From: Rhodocyclaceae bacterium
GTDB lineage: Bacteria; Pseudomonadota; Gammaproteobacteria; Burkholderiales; Rhodocyclaceae
Direction: 5' to 3'
NCBI GenBank assembly: GCA_020849155.1
Contig: JADLGU010000326.1
Location: forward strand, 1-7,616
Length of the DNA stretch: 7,616 nt
This document shows, in pieces, positions 1 through 6,125 of this stretch (position 1 is its first letter; each line of letters begins with the position of its first letter). A model generated the notes under the pieces. It saw nothing but the letters and a program-made list of their open reading frames with translations, was not told the origin of the DNA and searched no databases. The translations under genes and the position numbers were made by a program.

Positions 1-188
1 TCCTCAACCAGGGTATCCGCCCCGACACGCTGCTCATCGTCGGCCAGTTCGACCACTGGGCGACGCCCTACGCCAAGGACATCAAGGCGCCGAGCCTGAA
101 CACCGTCGCGCCGATGTCGCTGGAGCTCACCGACGCCACCGGCTCCGGCTCGGACGTGGTGCGCGTCGCTCTGCGCAAGGTCGCTTGA
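1..188 (+). CDS. Molybdopterin oxidoreductase large subunit, C-terminal end (partial)
   Basis: The reading frame enters from outside the window (first full codon at base 3) and ends at a TGA at 186-188, giving about 61 residues. What is visible is GIRPDTLL, then GQFDHWATPYAKD, SLNTVAP, and a DATGSGSDVVRV tail. This pattern (GIRPD-x-hydrophobic, G..H, N, a GSxDVVRV strand near the C-terminus) is typical of the molybdopterin-dinucleotide-binding domain that closes DMSO-reductase-family catalytic subunits. The next gene, 12 bases downstream, is fdhD, whose product sulfurates the bis-MGD cofactor of this family, so the two probably form one operon. The substrate cannot be read from this fragment. 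Given the hcr operon downstream, a phenylacetyl-CoA:acceptor oxidoreductase (PadB-like) or another aromatic-pathway enzyme is an attractive inference, and a formate dehydrogenase or other family member is not excluded. Confidence is good for the superfamily and low for the specific enzyme. Confidence 0.72.
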   Translation, partial: LNQGIRPDTLLIVGQFDHWATPYAKDIKAPSLNTVAPMSLELTDATGSGSDVVRVALRKVA

Positions 189-200
189 AAGGAGCCGGCC

Positions 201-1118
201 ATGTCATACATCCATCAGCACGGCATCCGCGCCGTCAGCGCCCAGTGCTTCGAAGAAGCCTCCCGCAGCGACGACGCCTGCTGGGTGGTCGAGGAAGAGA
301 CCCTCACCATCGACGTCGAGGGCATCGGTGCCTACACCCTGATGTGGACGCCGACCGAGCCGGTCGCCGCGCCCTGCGGCTTCACGCCGGAGGACGGCGT
401 CCTCGCCGAGGGCGGCGTGGCGGAAGTCCTCGCGCTGGCCGCCGGCTTTTCCTTCACCGAGGGTCTCTTCGACCGGATCGAGGACGTCCGTTCGCTGGCC
501 GTCTGCAAGGACAACCGCGGCGTCGTGCGCCTGGTCCTGACCGACCCGCAGCGGGCGCGGGTGCGCCGCCGCACCGTGGTGGTCGGCTCCTCCTGCGGCA
601 TCTGCGGCGGCCGCGAACGGGTCGAGGACGTCGTGCGCGGCATCCCGCCGGTGGGCGACACGTTGCGCCTGGAGCCGGGCCGCCTCGATGCCGTGATGGC
701 AACGATGCGCCAGCGCCAGGCCGTCTGGCTCGCCACCGGCGGCACCCATGCCGCGGCGATCTTCGACGGTGACGGACGCGTGGTCGTGCTGGCCGAGGAC
801 CTCGGCCGCCACAACGCCCTCGACAAGGCCATCGGCCACTGCCTGCTCGCCGGCCGGCCGCTGGCCGGCTGCGGCACGGCGCTCACCAGCCGCGTCACCC
901 TGGAGATGGCGAGCAAGGCCGCCCGCGCCGGGCTGGAACTGGTTGCCGCCGTCTCCGCTGTTTCCTCGCTGGCTATCGAAGCGACGGAACGCTTTGGCAT
1001 CACTCTGTGCGGTTTCGTCCGCAACGGCCGCGTGACCGTCTTTACCCATGGGCGGAGATTGCGGGGCGAACCAATCGATGTATGCGCAAAGCTATGCGAA
1101 CCGTTGCATATTGCTTGA
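201..1118 (+). CDS. fdhD: FdhD-type sulfurtransferase for bis-MGD enzyme maturation
   Basis: FdhD passes sulfur from a cysteine desulfurase to the Mo/W-bis-MGD cofactor before insertion into formate-dehydrogenase-like enzymes, in the cytoplasm. The 305-residue protein shows the family landmarks: the SSCGICGG loop with the CxxC pair C132/C135, TGGTHAAA at 179-186, EDLGRHNALDK at 199-209, and a C-terminal block (about 228-287) with TSRVTLEMASKAARAG, SAVSSLAIEATERFGITLCGF and VTVFTHGRRL. The ATG at 201 is preceded by an AAAGGAG Shine-Dalgarno at 188-194. Its position 12 bases after a bis-MGD oxidoreductase gene suggests a dedicated maturation partner. Compared with E. coli FdhD as I recall it, there is an insertion of roughly 20 residues (about residues 53-75) between the TP motif and the AAGFSFTEG segment, and a C-terminal extension with two further cysteines (C295, C299). 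Family assignment is firm; exclusive service to the upstream enzyme is inferred. Confidence 0.93.
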   Translation: MSYIHQHGIRAVSAQCFEEASRSDDACWVVEEETLTIDVEGIGAYTLMWTPTEPVAAPCGFTPEDGVLAEGGVAEVLALAAGFSFTEGLFDRIEDVRSLAVCKDNRGVVRLVLTDPQRARVRRRTVVVGSSCGICGGRERVEDVVRGIPPVGDTLRLEPGRLDAVMATMRQRQAVWLATGGTHAAAIFDGDGRVVVLAEDLGRHNALDKAIGHCLLAGRPLAGCGTALTSRVTLEMASKAARAGLELVAAVSAVSSLAIEATERFGITLCGFVRNGRVTVFTHGRRLRGEPIDVCAKLCEPLHIA

Positions 1119-1143
1119 ATACCAACATTAATGATCTTATGTA
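1115..1143 (+). promoter_or_regulatory. Candidate sigma70-type promoter for hcrCAB
   Basis: TTGAAT (1115-1120) and TATGTA (1138-1143) are separated by exactly 17 bases and lie in a clearly AT-richer patch between fdhD and hcrC. This would place transcription start near 1150 and give a short leader with the AAAGGA Shine-Dalgarno at 1164-1169. The matches to consensus are imperfect (4/6 and 3/6), as expected for a regulated promoter. An alternative TTGCAT (1104-1109) with ATTAAT (1127-1132), also with a 17-base spacer, cannot be excluded. Read-through from fdhD is also possible, since the gap is only 58 bases. Confidence 0.35.
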
Positions 1144-1153
1144 TTTCACGATA
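1137..1153 (+). promoter_or_regulatory. Possible ModE-like half-site at the hcr promoter
   Basis: TTATGTATT at 1137-1145 is followed three bases later by CGATA (1149-1153). The reverse complement of the palindrome at 6103-6120 contains the same TTATGTATT directly followed by CGATA. The word overlaps the predicted -10 element. TTATGTA is also the complement of TACATAA, which I recall from one half of the E. coli modA ModE operator. Binding by the regulator at 4970-6043 is inference. No full palindrome is present here, so this would be a half-site or a degenerate site. Confidence 0.25.
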
Positions 1154-1176
1154 GTTGGCGATGAAAGGACGGACTC

Positions 1177-1650
1177 ATGAAACGCATCCTGCGCATCCGG
1201 GTGAACGGCCGCTGGCGCGAGGACGCCCTGGCGGACAACACCCTGCTGATCGACTACCTGCGCGGCCCGCTGCAGCTGACCGGCACCAAGCAGGGCTGCG
1301 ACGGCGGCGAGTGCGGCGCCTGCACGGTGCTGGTCGACGGGCGGCCGCGCCTGGCCTGCTGCACCTTCGCCGCCGCGGTCGAGGGCTGCCACGTCGAAAC
1401 CATCGAGTCGCAGGCGCAGAACGGCCGCCTCTCCCCCCTGCAGCAGGCCTTCCACGAGAAGCTCGGTGCCCAGTGCGGCTTCTGCACGCCGGGCATGGTC
1501 ATGGCGGCGGAAGGGCTGCTGCGGCGCAATCCCCAGCCTGACGAAGCCGAAATCCGCGAGGCGCTCGGCGGCAACCTGTGCCGCTGCACCGGCTACGTCA
1601 AGATCGTCGAGTCTGTCCAGGCGGCCTGCGCCGCGAAGGAGGCGGCATGA
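1177..1650 (+). CDS. hcrC: 4-hydroxybenzoyl-CoA reductase, gamma subunit (two [2Fe-2S])
   Basis: This is the small iron-sulfur subunit of the Mo-flavo-Fe/S enzyme that reduces 4-hydroxybenzoyl-CoA to benzoyl-CoA. It relays electrons between the FAD/[4Fe-4S] subunit and the Mo site. The 157 residues match the roughly 160 usual for the family. The N-terminal plant-ferredoxin-like domain binds one cluster through C41, C46, C49 and C61 (or C62) in GCDGGECGACT...ACC. The C-terminal helical domain binds the second through C100 and C103 (CGFCTPG) and C135 and C137 (NLCRCTGY). The ATG at 1177 has AAAGGA seven bases upstream. Its stop overlaps the hcrA start in an ATGA junction, which indicates translational coupling. 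Alone it would be generic for xanthine-oxidase-family small subunits; the specific call comes from the hcrB neighbour. Confidence 0.93.
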   Translation: MKRILRIRVNGRWREDALADNTLLIDYLRGPLQLTGTKQGCDGGECGACTVLVDGRPRLACCTFAAAVEGCHVETIESQAQNGRLSPLQQAFHEKLGAQCGFCTPGMVMAAEGLLRRNPQPDEAEIREALGGNLCRCTGYVKIVESVQAACAAKEAA

Positions 1651-3989
1651 AGGCGAACCGCAGCGGCGCGGGCGCGCGGCGCCCGCTCATCGACGGCGTC
1701 GAGAAAGTCACCGGCACGGCGCAGTACACCGCCGACCTGCCGGCGCCGAACGCCCTCGTCGGGCGCATCTTCCGCAGCCCCTACGCGCATGCCGAGATCG
1801 TTTTGGTCGACACGGCGGAAGCGGCCGCCCTGCCCGGCGTCGTCGCCATCGTCACCGGCCAGGACTGCGACAAGCCCTACGGCATCCTGCCGATCTCGCA
1901 GAACGAGTTCCCGCTGGCGCGCGAGCGCATACGCTACCGCGGCGAGCCGGTGGCGGCGGTGGCCGCCGTCGACGCCGAGACTGCCGAGCGCGCCCTCAAG
2001 CTGATCCGTCTCAAGGTGGTCGAGCGGCCGGCCTACTTCGCCGCCGCCGACGCGCGCCGGGAGGACGCGGTGCTGCTGCACGACAACAAGCGCGGCAACC
2101 TCGAACGCGAGGTGCACAACGAGTTCGGCGACGTCGCCGCCGGCTTCGCCCGCGCCGACCTGGTGCGCGAGCAGACCTTCCGCTGCGCCGAGGTGACCCA
2201 CGCCCACATGGAGCCGCACGCGGCGCTCGCCTGCTATGAGCCGGAGCGCGGCCACCTGACGCTGCATTCGGTCACCCAGGTGCCCTACTACGTGCACCTT
2301 TCGCTGGCGCGCTGCCTCGACATGGATCCGTCGTGCATCCGCGTCGTCAAGCCCTTCATCGGCGGCGGCTTCGGCGCGCGCACCGAGACGCTCAACTTCG
2401 AGATCGTCTGCGGGATGCTCGCCCGCGCCGCGCGCGGCACGGTGCGCCTCGACCTGACGCGCGAAGAGACCTTCCTCACCCACCGCGGCCGGCCGGAGAG
2501 CGACATCCGCATGAAGATCGGCATGACGCGCGAAGGCCGCCTCACCGCCTGCGAGATGGAGATGGTGATGCGCGGCGGCGCCTACGGCGGCTACGGCATA
2601 GTCACCATCCTCTATGCCGGCGCGCTGTTGAACGGCCTCTACGACCTGCCGGCGGTGAAGTACGACGGCTACCGGGTGTACACGAACACGCCGCCCTGCG
2701 GCGCCATGCGCGGCCACGGCACGGTCAACTCGCGCTTCGCCTTCGACGCGCTGATGGGCGAGATGGCCACCGAACTCGGCCTCGACCCGATCGAAGTGCG
2801 CCGGCGCAACCTGCTCAAGGCGCCGACCGAGACCATCAACGGCCTGCGCGTCACCTCCTACGGCCTGCCCGAGGCGCTCGACTGGGTCGAGCGCGCTTCC
2901 GGCTGGCGTAGCCGCTACGGCAGGCTGCCGAAGGGGCGCGGCCTCGGCATCGCCTGCTCGCACTTCGTCTCCGGCTCGGCCAAGCCGGTGCACTGGAGCG
3001 GCGAGCCGCACGCCACGGTGATCCTCAAGCTCGACTGGGACGGCGGCATCGTCATCCTCACCGGCGCCTCGGAGATCGGCCAGGGCTCGTCCACCGTCAT
3101 GGCGCAATGCGTCGCCGAAGTGCTCGGCGTCGACTGGGAGCGCATTCGCGTCGTCGCCTCCGACAGCCTGGTGACGCCGAAGGACAACGGCTCGTATTCC
3201 TCGCGCGTCACCTACATGGTCGGCAACGCCACCATCGACGCGGCGCAAAACCTGAAGAAGCTGCTGATCGAGGCGGCCGCGCGCAAGCTGAAGACGACGC
3301 CCGAGGACATCGAGTGCCTCGGCGAGGCCTACCGTTCCATCGCCGGCGGTCAGACGCTCAGCTTCAACGAAACCACCGTCGAAGCGCTGGTCGGCACCGG
3401 CACGCTCACAGTCAAGGGCAACTTCACCTGCCCGGAGGACTTCCAGGGCGGCAAGCACCGCGGCGGCGCCGTCGGCTCGACCATGGGCTTTTCCTACGCC
3501 GCCACGGTGGTGGAGGTCAGCGTCGACGAGGTCACCGGCCTGGTCAAGGTGGAGCGCGCCTGGTGCGCCCTCGACTGCGGCTACGCCATCAACCCCCTCT
3601 CCGTCGAGGGTCAGATCCAGGGCGCAGTGTGGATGGGCCTCGGCCAGGCGATCTGCGAGGAGACGCGCTACGAGAACGGCCTGCACACGGCCGCCAACTT
3701 CCTCGATTACCGCGTGCCGACCATCGCCGAGTCGCCGCCGATCGAAGTCGGCATCATCGAGAGCCTCGACCCGAACGGCCCCTTCGGCGCCAAGGAAGCC
3801 AGCGAAGGCCCGCTCTCCAGCCTGCCGGCAGCGCTCGCCGACGCCGTGCGCAACGCCACCGGCCTCGCCTTGCGCGAGCTGCCGCTGACGCCCGAGCGCG
3901 TTGCCGGCGCCCTGGAGGCACGAGAGCGCGAGCAGCGTGCCGCCGCCCGCAAGTCCGCCAGACAACCTGCCACCGAAGGAGCCGCCTGA
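1647..3989 (+). CDS. hcrA: 4-hydroxybenzoyl-CoA reductase, alpha (molybdopterin) subunit
   Basis: This is the catalytic subunit, binding the Mo-pterin cytosine dinucleotide and carrying out reductive dehydroxylation at the ring para position in anaerobic phenol and 4-hydroxybenzoate metabolism. The product is 780 residues, close to the roughly 770 of characterised HcrA. The N-terminal hammerhead domain begins with DGVEKVTGTAQYTADL. The cofactor-binding loops are visible as GGGFGAR (239-245), AMRGHG (around 353-358) and EIGQG with Q479. GAKEASEG contains E717, which sits where the family's catalytic glutamate lies. The start at 1647 was chosen because AAGGAGG (1636-1642) precedes it and it overlaps the hcrC stop by four bases; an upstream in-frame ATG at 1578 lies deep inside hcrC and has no such support. 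The tail after about residue 750 is charged and probably disordered. Its stop overlaps the hcrB start by one base (TGATG). Other xanthine-oxidase-family substrates are possible in principle, but the beta subunit makes them unlikely. Confidence 0.93.
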   Translation: MKANRSGAGARRPLIDGVEKVTGTAQYTADLPAPNALVGRIFRSPYAHAEIVLVDTAEAAALPGVVAIVTGQDCDKPYGILPISQNEFPLARERIRYRGEPVAAVAAVDAETAERALKLIRLKVVERPAYFAAADARREDAVLLHDNKRGNLEREVHNEFGDVAAGFARADLVREQTFRCAEVTHAHMEPHAALACYEPERGHLTLHSVTQVPYYVHLSLARCLDMDPSCIRVVKPFIGGGFGARTETLNFEIVCGMLARAARGTVRLDLTREETFLTHRGRPESDIRMKIGMTREGRLTACEMEMVMRGGAYGGYGIVTILYAGALLNGLYDLPAVKYDGYRVYTNTPPCGAMRGHGTVNSRFAFDALMGEMATELGLDPIEVRRRNLLKAPTETINGLRVTSYGLPEALDWVERASGWRSRYGRLPKGRGLGIACSHFVSGSAKPVHWSGEPHATVILKLDWDGGIVILTGASEIGQGSSTVMAQCVAEVLGVDWERIRVVASDSLVTPKDNGSYSSRVTYMVGNATIDAAQNLKKLLIEAAARKLKTTPEDIECLGEAYRSIAGGQTLSFNETTVEALVGTGTLTVKGNFTCPEDFQGGKHRGGAVGSTMGFSYAATVVEVSVDEVTGLVKVERAWCALDCGYAINPLSVEGQIQGAVWMGLGQAICEETRYENGLHTAANFLDYRVPTIAESPPIEVGIIESLDPNGPFGAKEASEGPLSSLPAALADAVRNATGLALRELPLTPERVAGALEAREREQRAAARKSARQPATEGAA

Positions 3990-4948
3990 TGCAGGACCTC
4001 GCCATCCACAGGCCGCAGACGGTCGCCCAGGCCATCGCCCTGCACCGCACCGGCGCATCGCGCTATCTCGCCGGCGGCACCGACCTCGTGCCCAACCTGC
4101 GCCGCAACATCCAGAAGGCGCAGACGCTCATCGATATCTCGGGACTGGCGGAACTGCGCGGGATCCGCGCCGAAAGTCAGTCGCTGCGCATCGGCGCCGG
4201 CGTCACGCTGGAGGCGCTGTGCGCCTCGGACGCCGTGCGCGCCCACGCCCCGCTGCTGGCCGAGGCTGCCGCCCTCGTGGCCGGCCCGACGCACCGCGTC
4301 TCGGCCACCGTCGGCGGCAACCTGATGCAGGACACGCGCTGCTATTTCTACAACCAGGGCGACTGGTGGCGCACCGCCAACGCGTTCTGCATGAAGTGCG
4401 ACGGCGACACCTGCCGCGTCGCGCCGAAATCCGAGCGCTGCTACGCCTGCTACTGCGGCGACCTGGCGCCGGTCCTGCTGGCGCTGGACGCCCAGGTCGA
4501 CATCGCCGGTCCGACGGGGGCGCGGCGCGAACCGCTCGCCGCCCTCTTTGCCGACGACGGCATGCGCCACCTGAAGCTCGCCCCCGGTGACCTGCTGGTG
4601 GCGATCGACGTGCCGGTCCAGGCCGGCTGGACGGCCGCCTACGAGAAAGTGCGCATCCGCGGCGCCGTCGACTTCCCGCTCGCCGGCATCGCCGTGGCGC
4701 TCAAGCGCGACGGCGAGCGCATCGCCGCGCTGCGTGTCGCCTGCACCGGCGTGAATTCCTACCCCGGCCTGGTGCCGGGTCTCGACGCCCTCGTCGGGCG
4801 GAAACCGGACGACGCCTTCCACGCCGCGCTCGACAAGGCGGTGCGCAAGGAAATCCAGCCGATGGCGTCCATCCTCACCGCCGCCGGTTATCGAAGGCGG
4901 GTGGCCGTCAGCTTGGCCAGGCGGCTGGTCGAACGCCTCTACGGTTGA
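3989..4948 (+). CDS. hcrB: 4-hydroxybenzoyl-CoA reductase, beta subunit (FAD and extra [4Fe-4S])
   Basis: This is the FAD-binding subunit that accepts electrons, in characterised enzymes from reduced ferredoxin, and passes them toward the Mo site. The 319 residues show the FAD loops of the CO-dehydrogenase flavoprotein family: YLAGGTDLVPNLRR near 26-39 and ATVGGNLMQDTRC near 106-118. The diagnostic feature is a cysteine-rich insertion of about 40 residues (118-156) containing C118, C134, C137, C142, C151, C154 and C156. In the Thauera aromatica enzyme, as I recall it, four cysteines (122, 138, 146, 155) hold a [4Fe-4S] cluster absent from other family members. C118, C134, C142 and C151 match these with a constant offset of four. 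The ATG at 3989 shares its A with the hcrA stop and has AAGGAG at 3976-3981. The gene ends the operon, 21 bases before a convergent regulator gene. Confidence 0.95.
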   Translation: MQDLAIHRPQTVAQAIALHRTGASRYLAGGTDLVPNLRRNIQKAQTLIDISGLAELRGIRAESQSLRIGAGVTLEALCASDAVRAHAPLLAEAAALVAGPTHRVSATVGGNLMQDTRCYFYNQGDWWRTANAFCMKCDGDTCRVAPKSERCYACYCGDLAPVLLALDAQVDIAGPTGARREPLAALFADDGMRHLKLAPGDLLVAIDVPVQAGWTAAYEKVRIRGAVDFPLAGIAVALKRDGERIAALRVACTGVNSYPGLVPGLDALVGRKPDDAFHAALDKAVRKEIQPMASILTAAGYRRRVAVSLARRLVERLYG

Positions 4949-4951
4949 TGA

Positions 4952-4964
4952 TCGACTCAGTCGA
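4952..4964. repeat. Short inverted repeat between convergent hcrB and regulator genes
   Basis: TCGAC-TCA-GTCGA is a perfect five-base-pair stem with a three-base loop (six-base arms if the loop is read as one base). It sits in the 21-base gap between the two stop codons. On the plus strand an A-run follows; on the minus strand a T-run precedes the stem. Neither direction therefore has the stem-then-T-tract order of a canonical intrinsic terminator. It may still act as a weak bidirectional 3'-end structure. Confidence 0.35.
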
Positions 4965-4969
4965 AAAAG

Positions 4970-6043
4970 TCAGTCTCCGTAGAACGGCGCTTCCGTGCCG
5001 CAGCCGGTTGGATCGTAGCCGGGCAGGGCGCGCACGGCCCGGCGGAAGGCGTTTCCCTTGAGCGTCTCGAGCAGCTTCCCGAAGGCCGGCTGGCGCAGCA
5101 GTTCGCGCCGCGTGACGAGGAAGTAGTCCTCCTTGAGCAGCGGCACGAAGCCCAGGTCGAACTGGCGCGCCGCCGCCTCGACGCCGAGCCCGGCATCGGC
5201 ATGACCGCTGGCGATCATCGCCGCCACCGCCGAGTGAGTCATCTCCACGTCGGCGTAGCCGGCAATGTTGCGCGCCGCGATATGGTTCTCCTGCAGCAGC
5301 CAATCGAGCAGCAGCCGCGTGCCGGCGCCGCTCTGGCGGTTGAGGAAGCGCAGGCCCGGCCGTGTCAGGTCGCGGATGCCGCGCAGCTTCTTCGGATTGC
5401 CGGGCGCCACCAGGATGCCCTGGCTGCGTTTGGCGAGACGGATCAGCACCTGCCGGCGTGGCTTGAGATAGGGCTTGTACTGCCGCCAGAGCGAGGCGCC
5501 GGCCGGGCCTTCGGGGCAGTGGAAGCCGGCCATCTCGCAGCGCCCCTCGGCAAACGAGGCCAGGCTGGCCAGGCTGCCCTGGAATTGCAGTTCGACCGGC
5601 TGCCCCTGCTTGGCCATGCGCGCGGGCAGCAGCGCCAGCGCGAGATCGTGGCTGGCGTGGATGCGCGGCACGTCGCGCGCCGGCGCGGCAGCCGCCGCCA
5701 GTCCCTGCATCATCCGCTCGGCGGCGGCAGCCAGGTGCGGGGCCAGCGATTCGCGGATCTGCGCGTCGAGTTCGAGAAGACTGGCGGCAAAGGGCGTCAG
5801 CCGTGTGCCGAGGCCGCGCGCCGGGATCAGCAGCGGGTGGCCGAAATTCGTTTCCCAGCGTGCCAGCAGGCCCCAGGCGTTGCGGTAGGAAATGCCCGTC
5901 TCGCGCGCCGCCGCGGCGATGGAACCGCCCTCGCGGATGCGGTCCAGCAGCCCCAGCAGCCGCGCCGATTCCGGAGGCGAAGGTGCGACGCCCTGCTGCC
6001 AGTGACAGGCCAGTGCCAAACCCTTTATGTTCATCTGCGACAT
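4970..6043 (-). CDS. Transcriptional regulator: ModE-type winged helix fused to PBP-like sensor domain
   Basis: The 357-residue protein has a ModE/LysR-type winged helix-turn-helix at about 27-95. The recognition segment GGSIAAAARETGISYRNAWGLL and the wing region RGLGTRLTPFAASLL closely resemble E. coli ModE (GSISQAAKDAGISYKSAW). From about 125 to 345 it resembles a periplasmic-binding-protein fold of the TupA/molybdate-sensor type: RIHASHDLAL, LLPARMAKQ, FAEGRCEMAGFH, GAGTRLLLDWLL and DAGLGVEAAARQFDLGFVPL. It lacks the paired MOP/TOBE molybdate-binding domains of classical ModE, so the effector is probably sensed by the PBP-like domain. It has no signal peptide and should act in the cytoplasm as a one-component regulator. 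The start at 6043 was preferred over 6100 because GGGAG lies eight bases upstream, and the longer version would run into the intergenic palindrome. It is divergent from the unknown/tupA pair and convergent with hcrB. Candidate targets are both flanking operons; the ligand (tungstate, molybdate or other) is inferred. Confidence 0.85.
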   Translation of the reverse strand: MSQMNIKGLALACHWQQGVAPSPPESARLLGLLDRIREGGSIAAAARETGISYRNAWGLLARWETNFGHPLLIPARGLGTRLTPFAASLLELDAQIRESLAPHLAAAAERMMQGLAAAAAPARDVPRIHASHDLALALLPARMAKQGQPVELQFQGSLASLASFAEGRCEMAGFHCPEGPAGASLWRQYKPYLKPRRQVLIRLAKRSQGILVAPGNPKKLRGIRDLTRPGLRFLNRQSGAGTRLLLDWLLQENHIAARNIAGYADVEMTHSAVAAMIASGHADAGLGVEAAARQFDLGFVPLLKEDYFLVTRRELLRQPAFGKLLETLKGNAFRRAVRALPGYDPTGCGTEAPFYGD

Positions 6044-6068
6044 ATTTGTGTCTCCCGCAATTCTGCTT

Positions 6069-6074
6069 ATTGTA
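6069..6074 (-). promoter_or_regulatory. Candidate -10 element for the regulator gene
   Basis: On the minus strand the sequence reads TACAAT, a 5/6 match to the sigma70 -10 consensus. It lies 25 bases before the regulator start codon, leaving room for a short leader carrying the GGGAG ribosome site. No good -35 hexamer is present at 16-18 bases; TTGCCG is found only at a 20-base spacing. The promoter is therefore either weak or dependent on an activator. Confidence 0.3.
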
Positions 6075-6102
6075 TCCGGCAGGAGGCACGCCGCCGGCAA
6101 CC

Positions 6103-6120
6103 TATGTTATCGAATACATA
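6103..6120. promoter_or_regulatory. AT-rich palindrome, candidate operator of the ModE-like regulator
   Basis: TATGTTATCGAATACATA is an imperfect palindrome: nine-base half-sites agree at seven positions, with perfect outer arms TATGT/ACATA. It stands out in a GC-rich genome. It lies in the 82-base gap between the divergent regulator and the unknown gene, ending five bases before the latter's ATG. Its right half reads TACATAA when extended by one base, similar to what I recall of the E. coli modA ModE operator (GTTATATT...TACATAAC). The position suits autoregulation and control of the downstream pair. Binding is inferred, not shown. Confidence 0.45.
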
Positions 6121-6125
6121 AAAGC

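Noticed and set aside
204..1049. 281-codon minus-strand frame opposite fdhD
   Set aside because: It is a GC-driven shadow; the fdhD frame has all family motifs.
1081..1101. TATGCG repeated with a 12-base period near the fdhD 3' end, considered as a tandem operator
   Set aside because: It is only two copies and lies in coding sequence with a four-codon period (Cys-Ala-Lys-Leu-Cys), so it may simply reflect codon repetition. There is no second example in the window.
1122..1158. CCAAC...GTTGG inverted repeat upstream of hcrC, considered as a riboswitch or attenuator stem
   Set aside because: The arms are only five bases with a 27-base interior and no supporting secondary helices. It does not resemble the Moco riboswitch and would overlap the predicted promoter.
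1593..4058. Very long open frame on the minus strand opposite hcrA (821 codons)
   Set aside because: It is a mirror of hcrA caused by high GC content. The translation is low-complexity (rich in Ala, Gly, Arg, Val, Asp and His), matches no family, and covers a gene with full catalytic motifs.
4952..4975. Stem plus homopolymer run considered as an intrinsic terminator
   Set aside because: The run after the stem is A on the plus strand, and the T-run precedes the stem on the minus strand, so neither strand has the correct order.
5201..6121. 306-codon plus-strand frame opposite the regulator
   Set aside because: It lies antisense to the ModE-PBP gene, has no domain-like sequence, and the regulator frame shows a clear winged helix and sensor domain.
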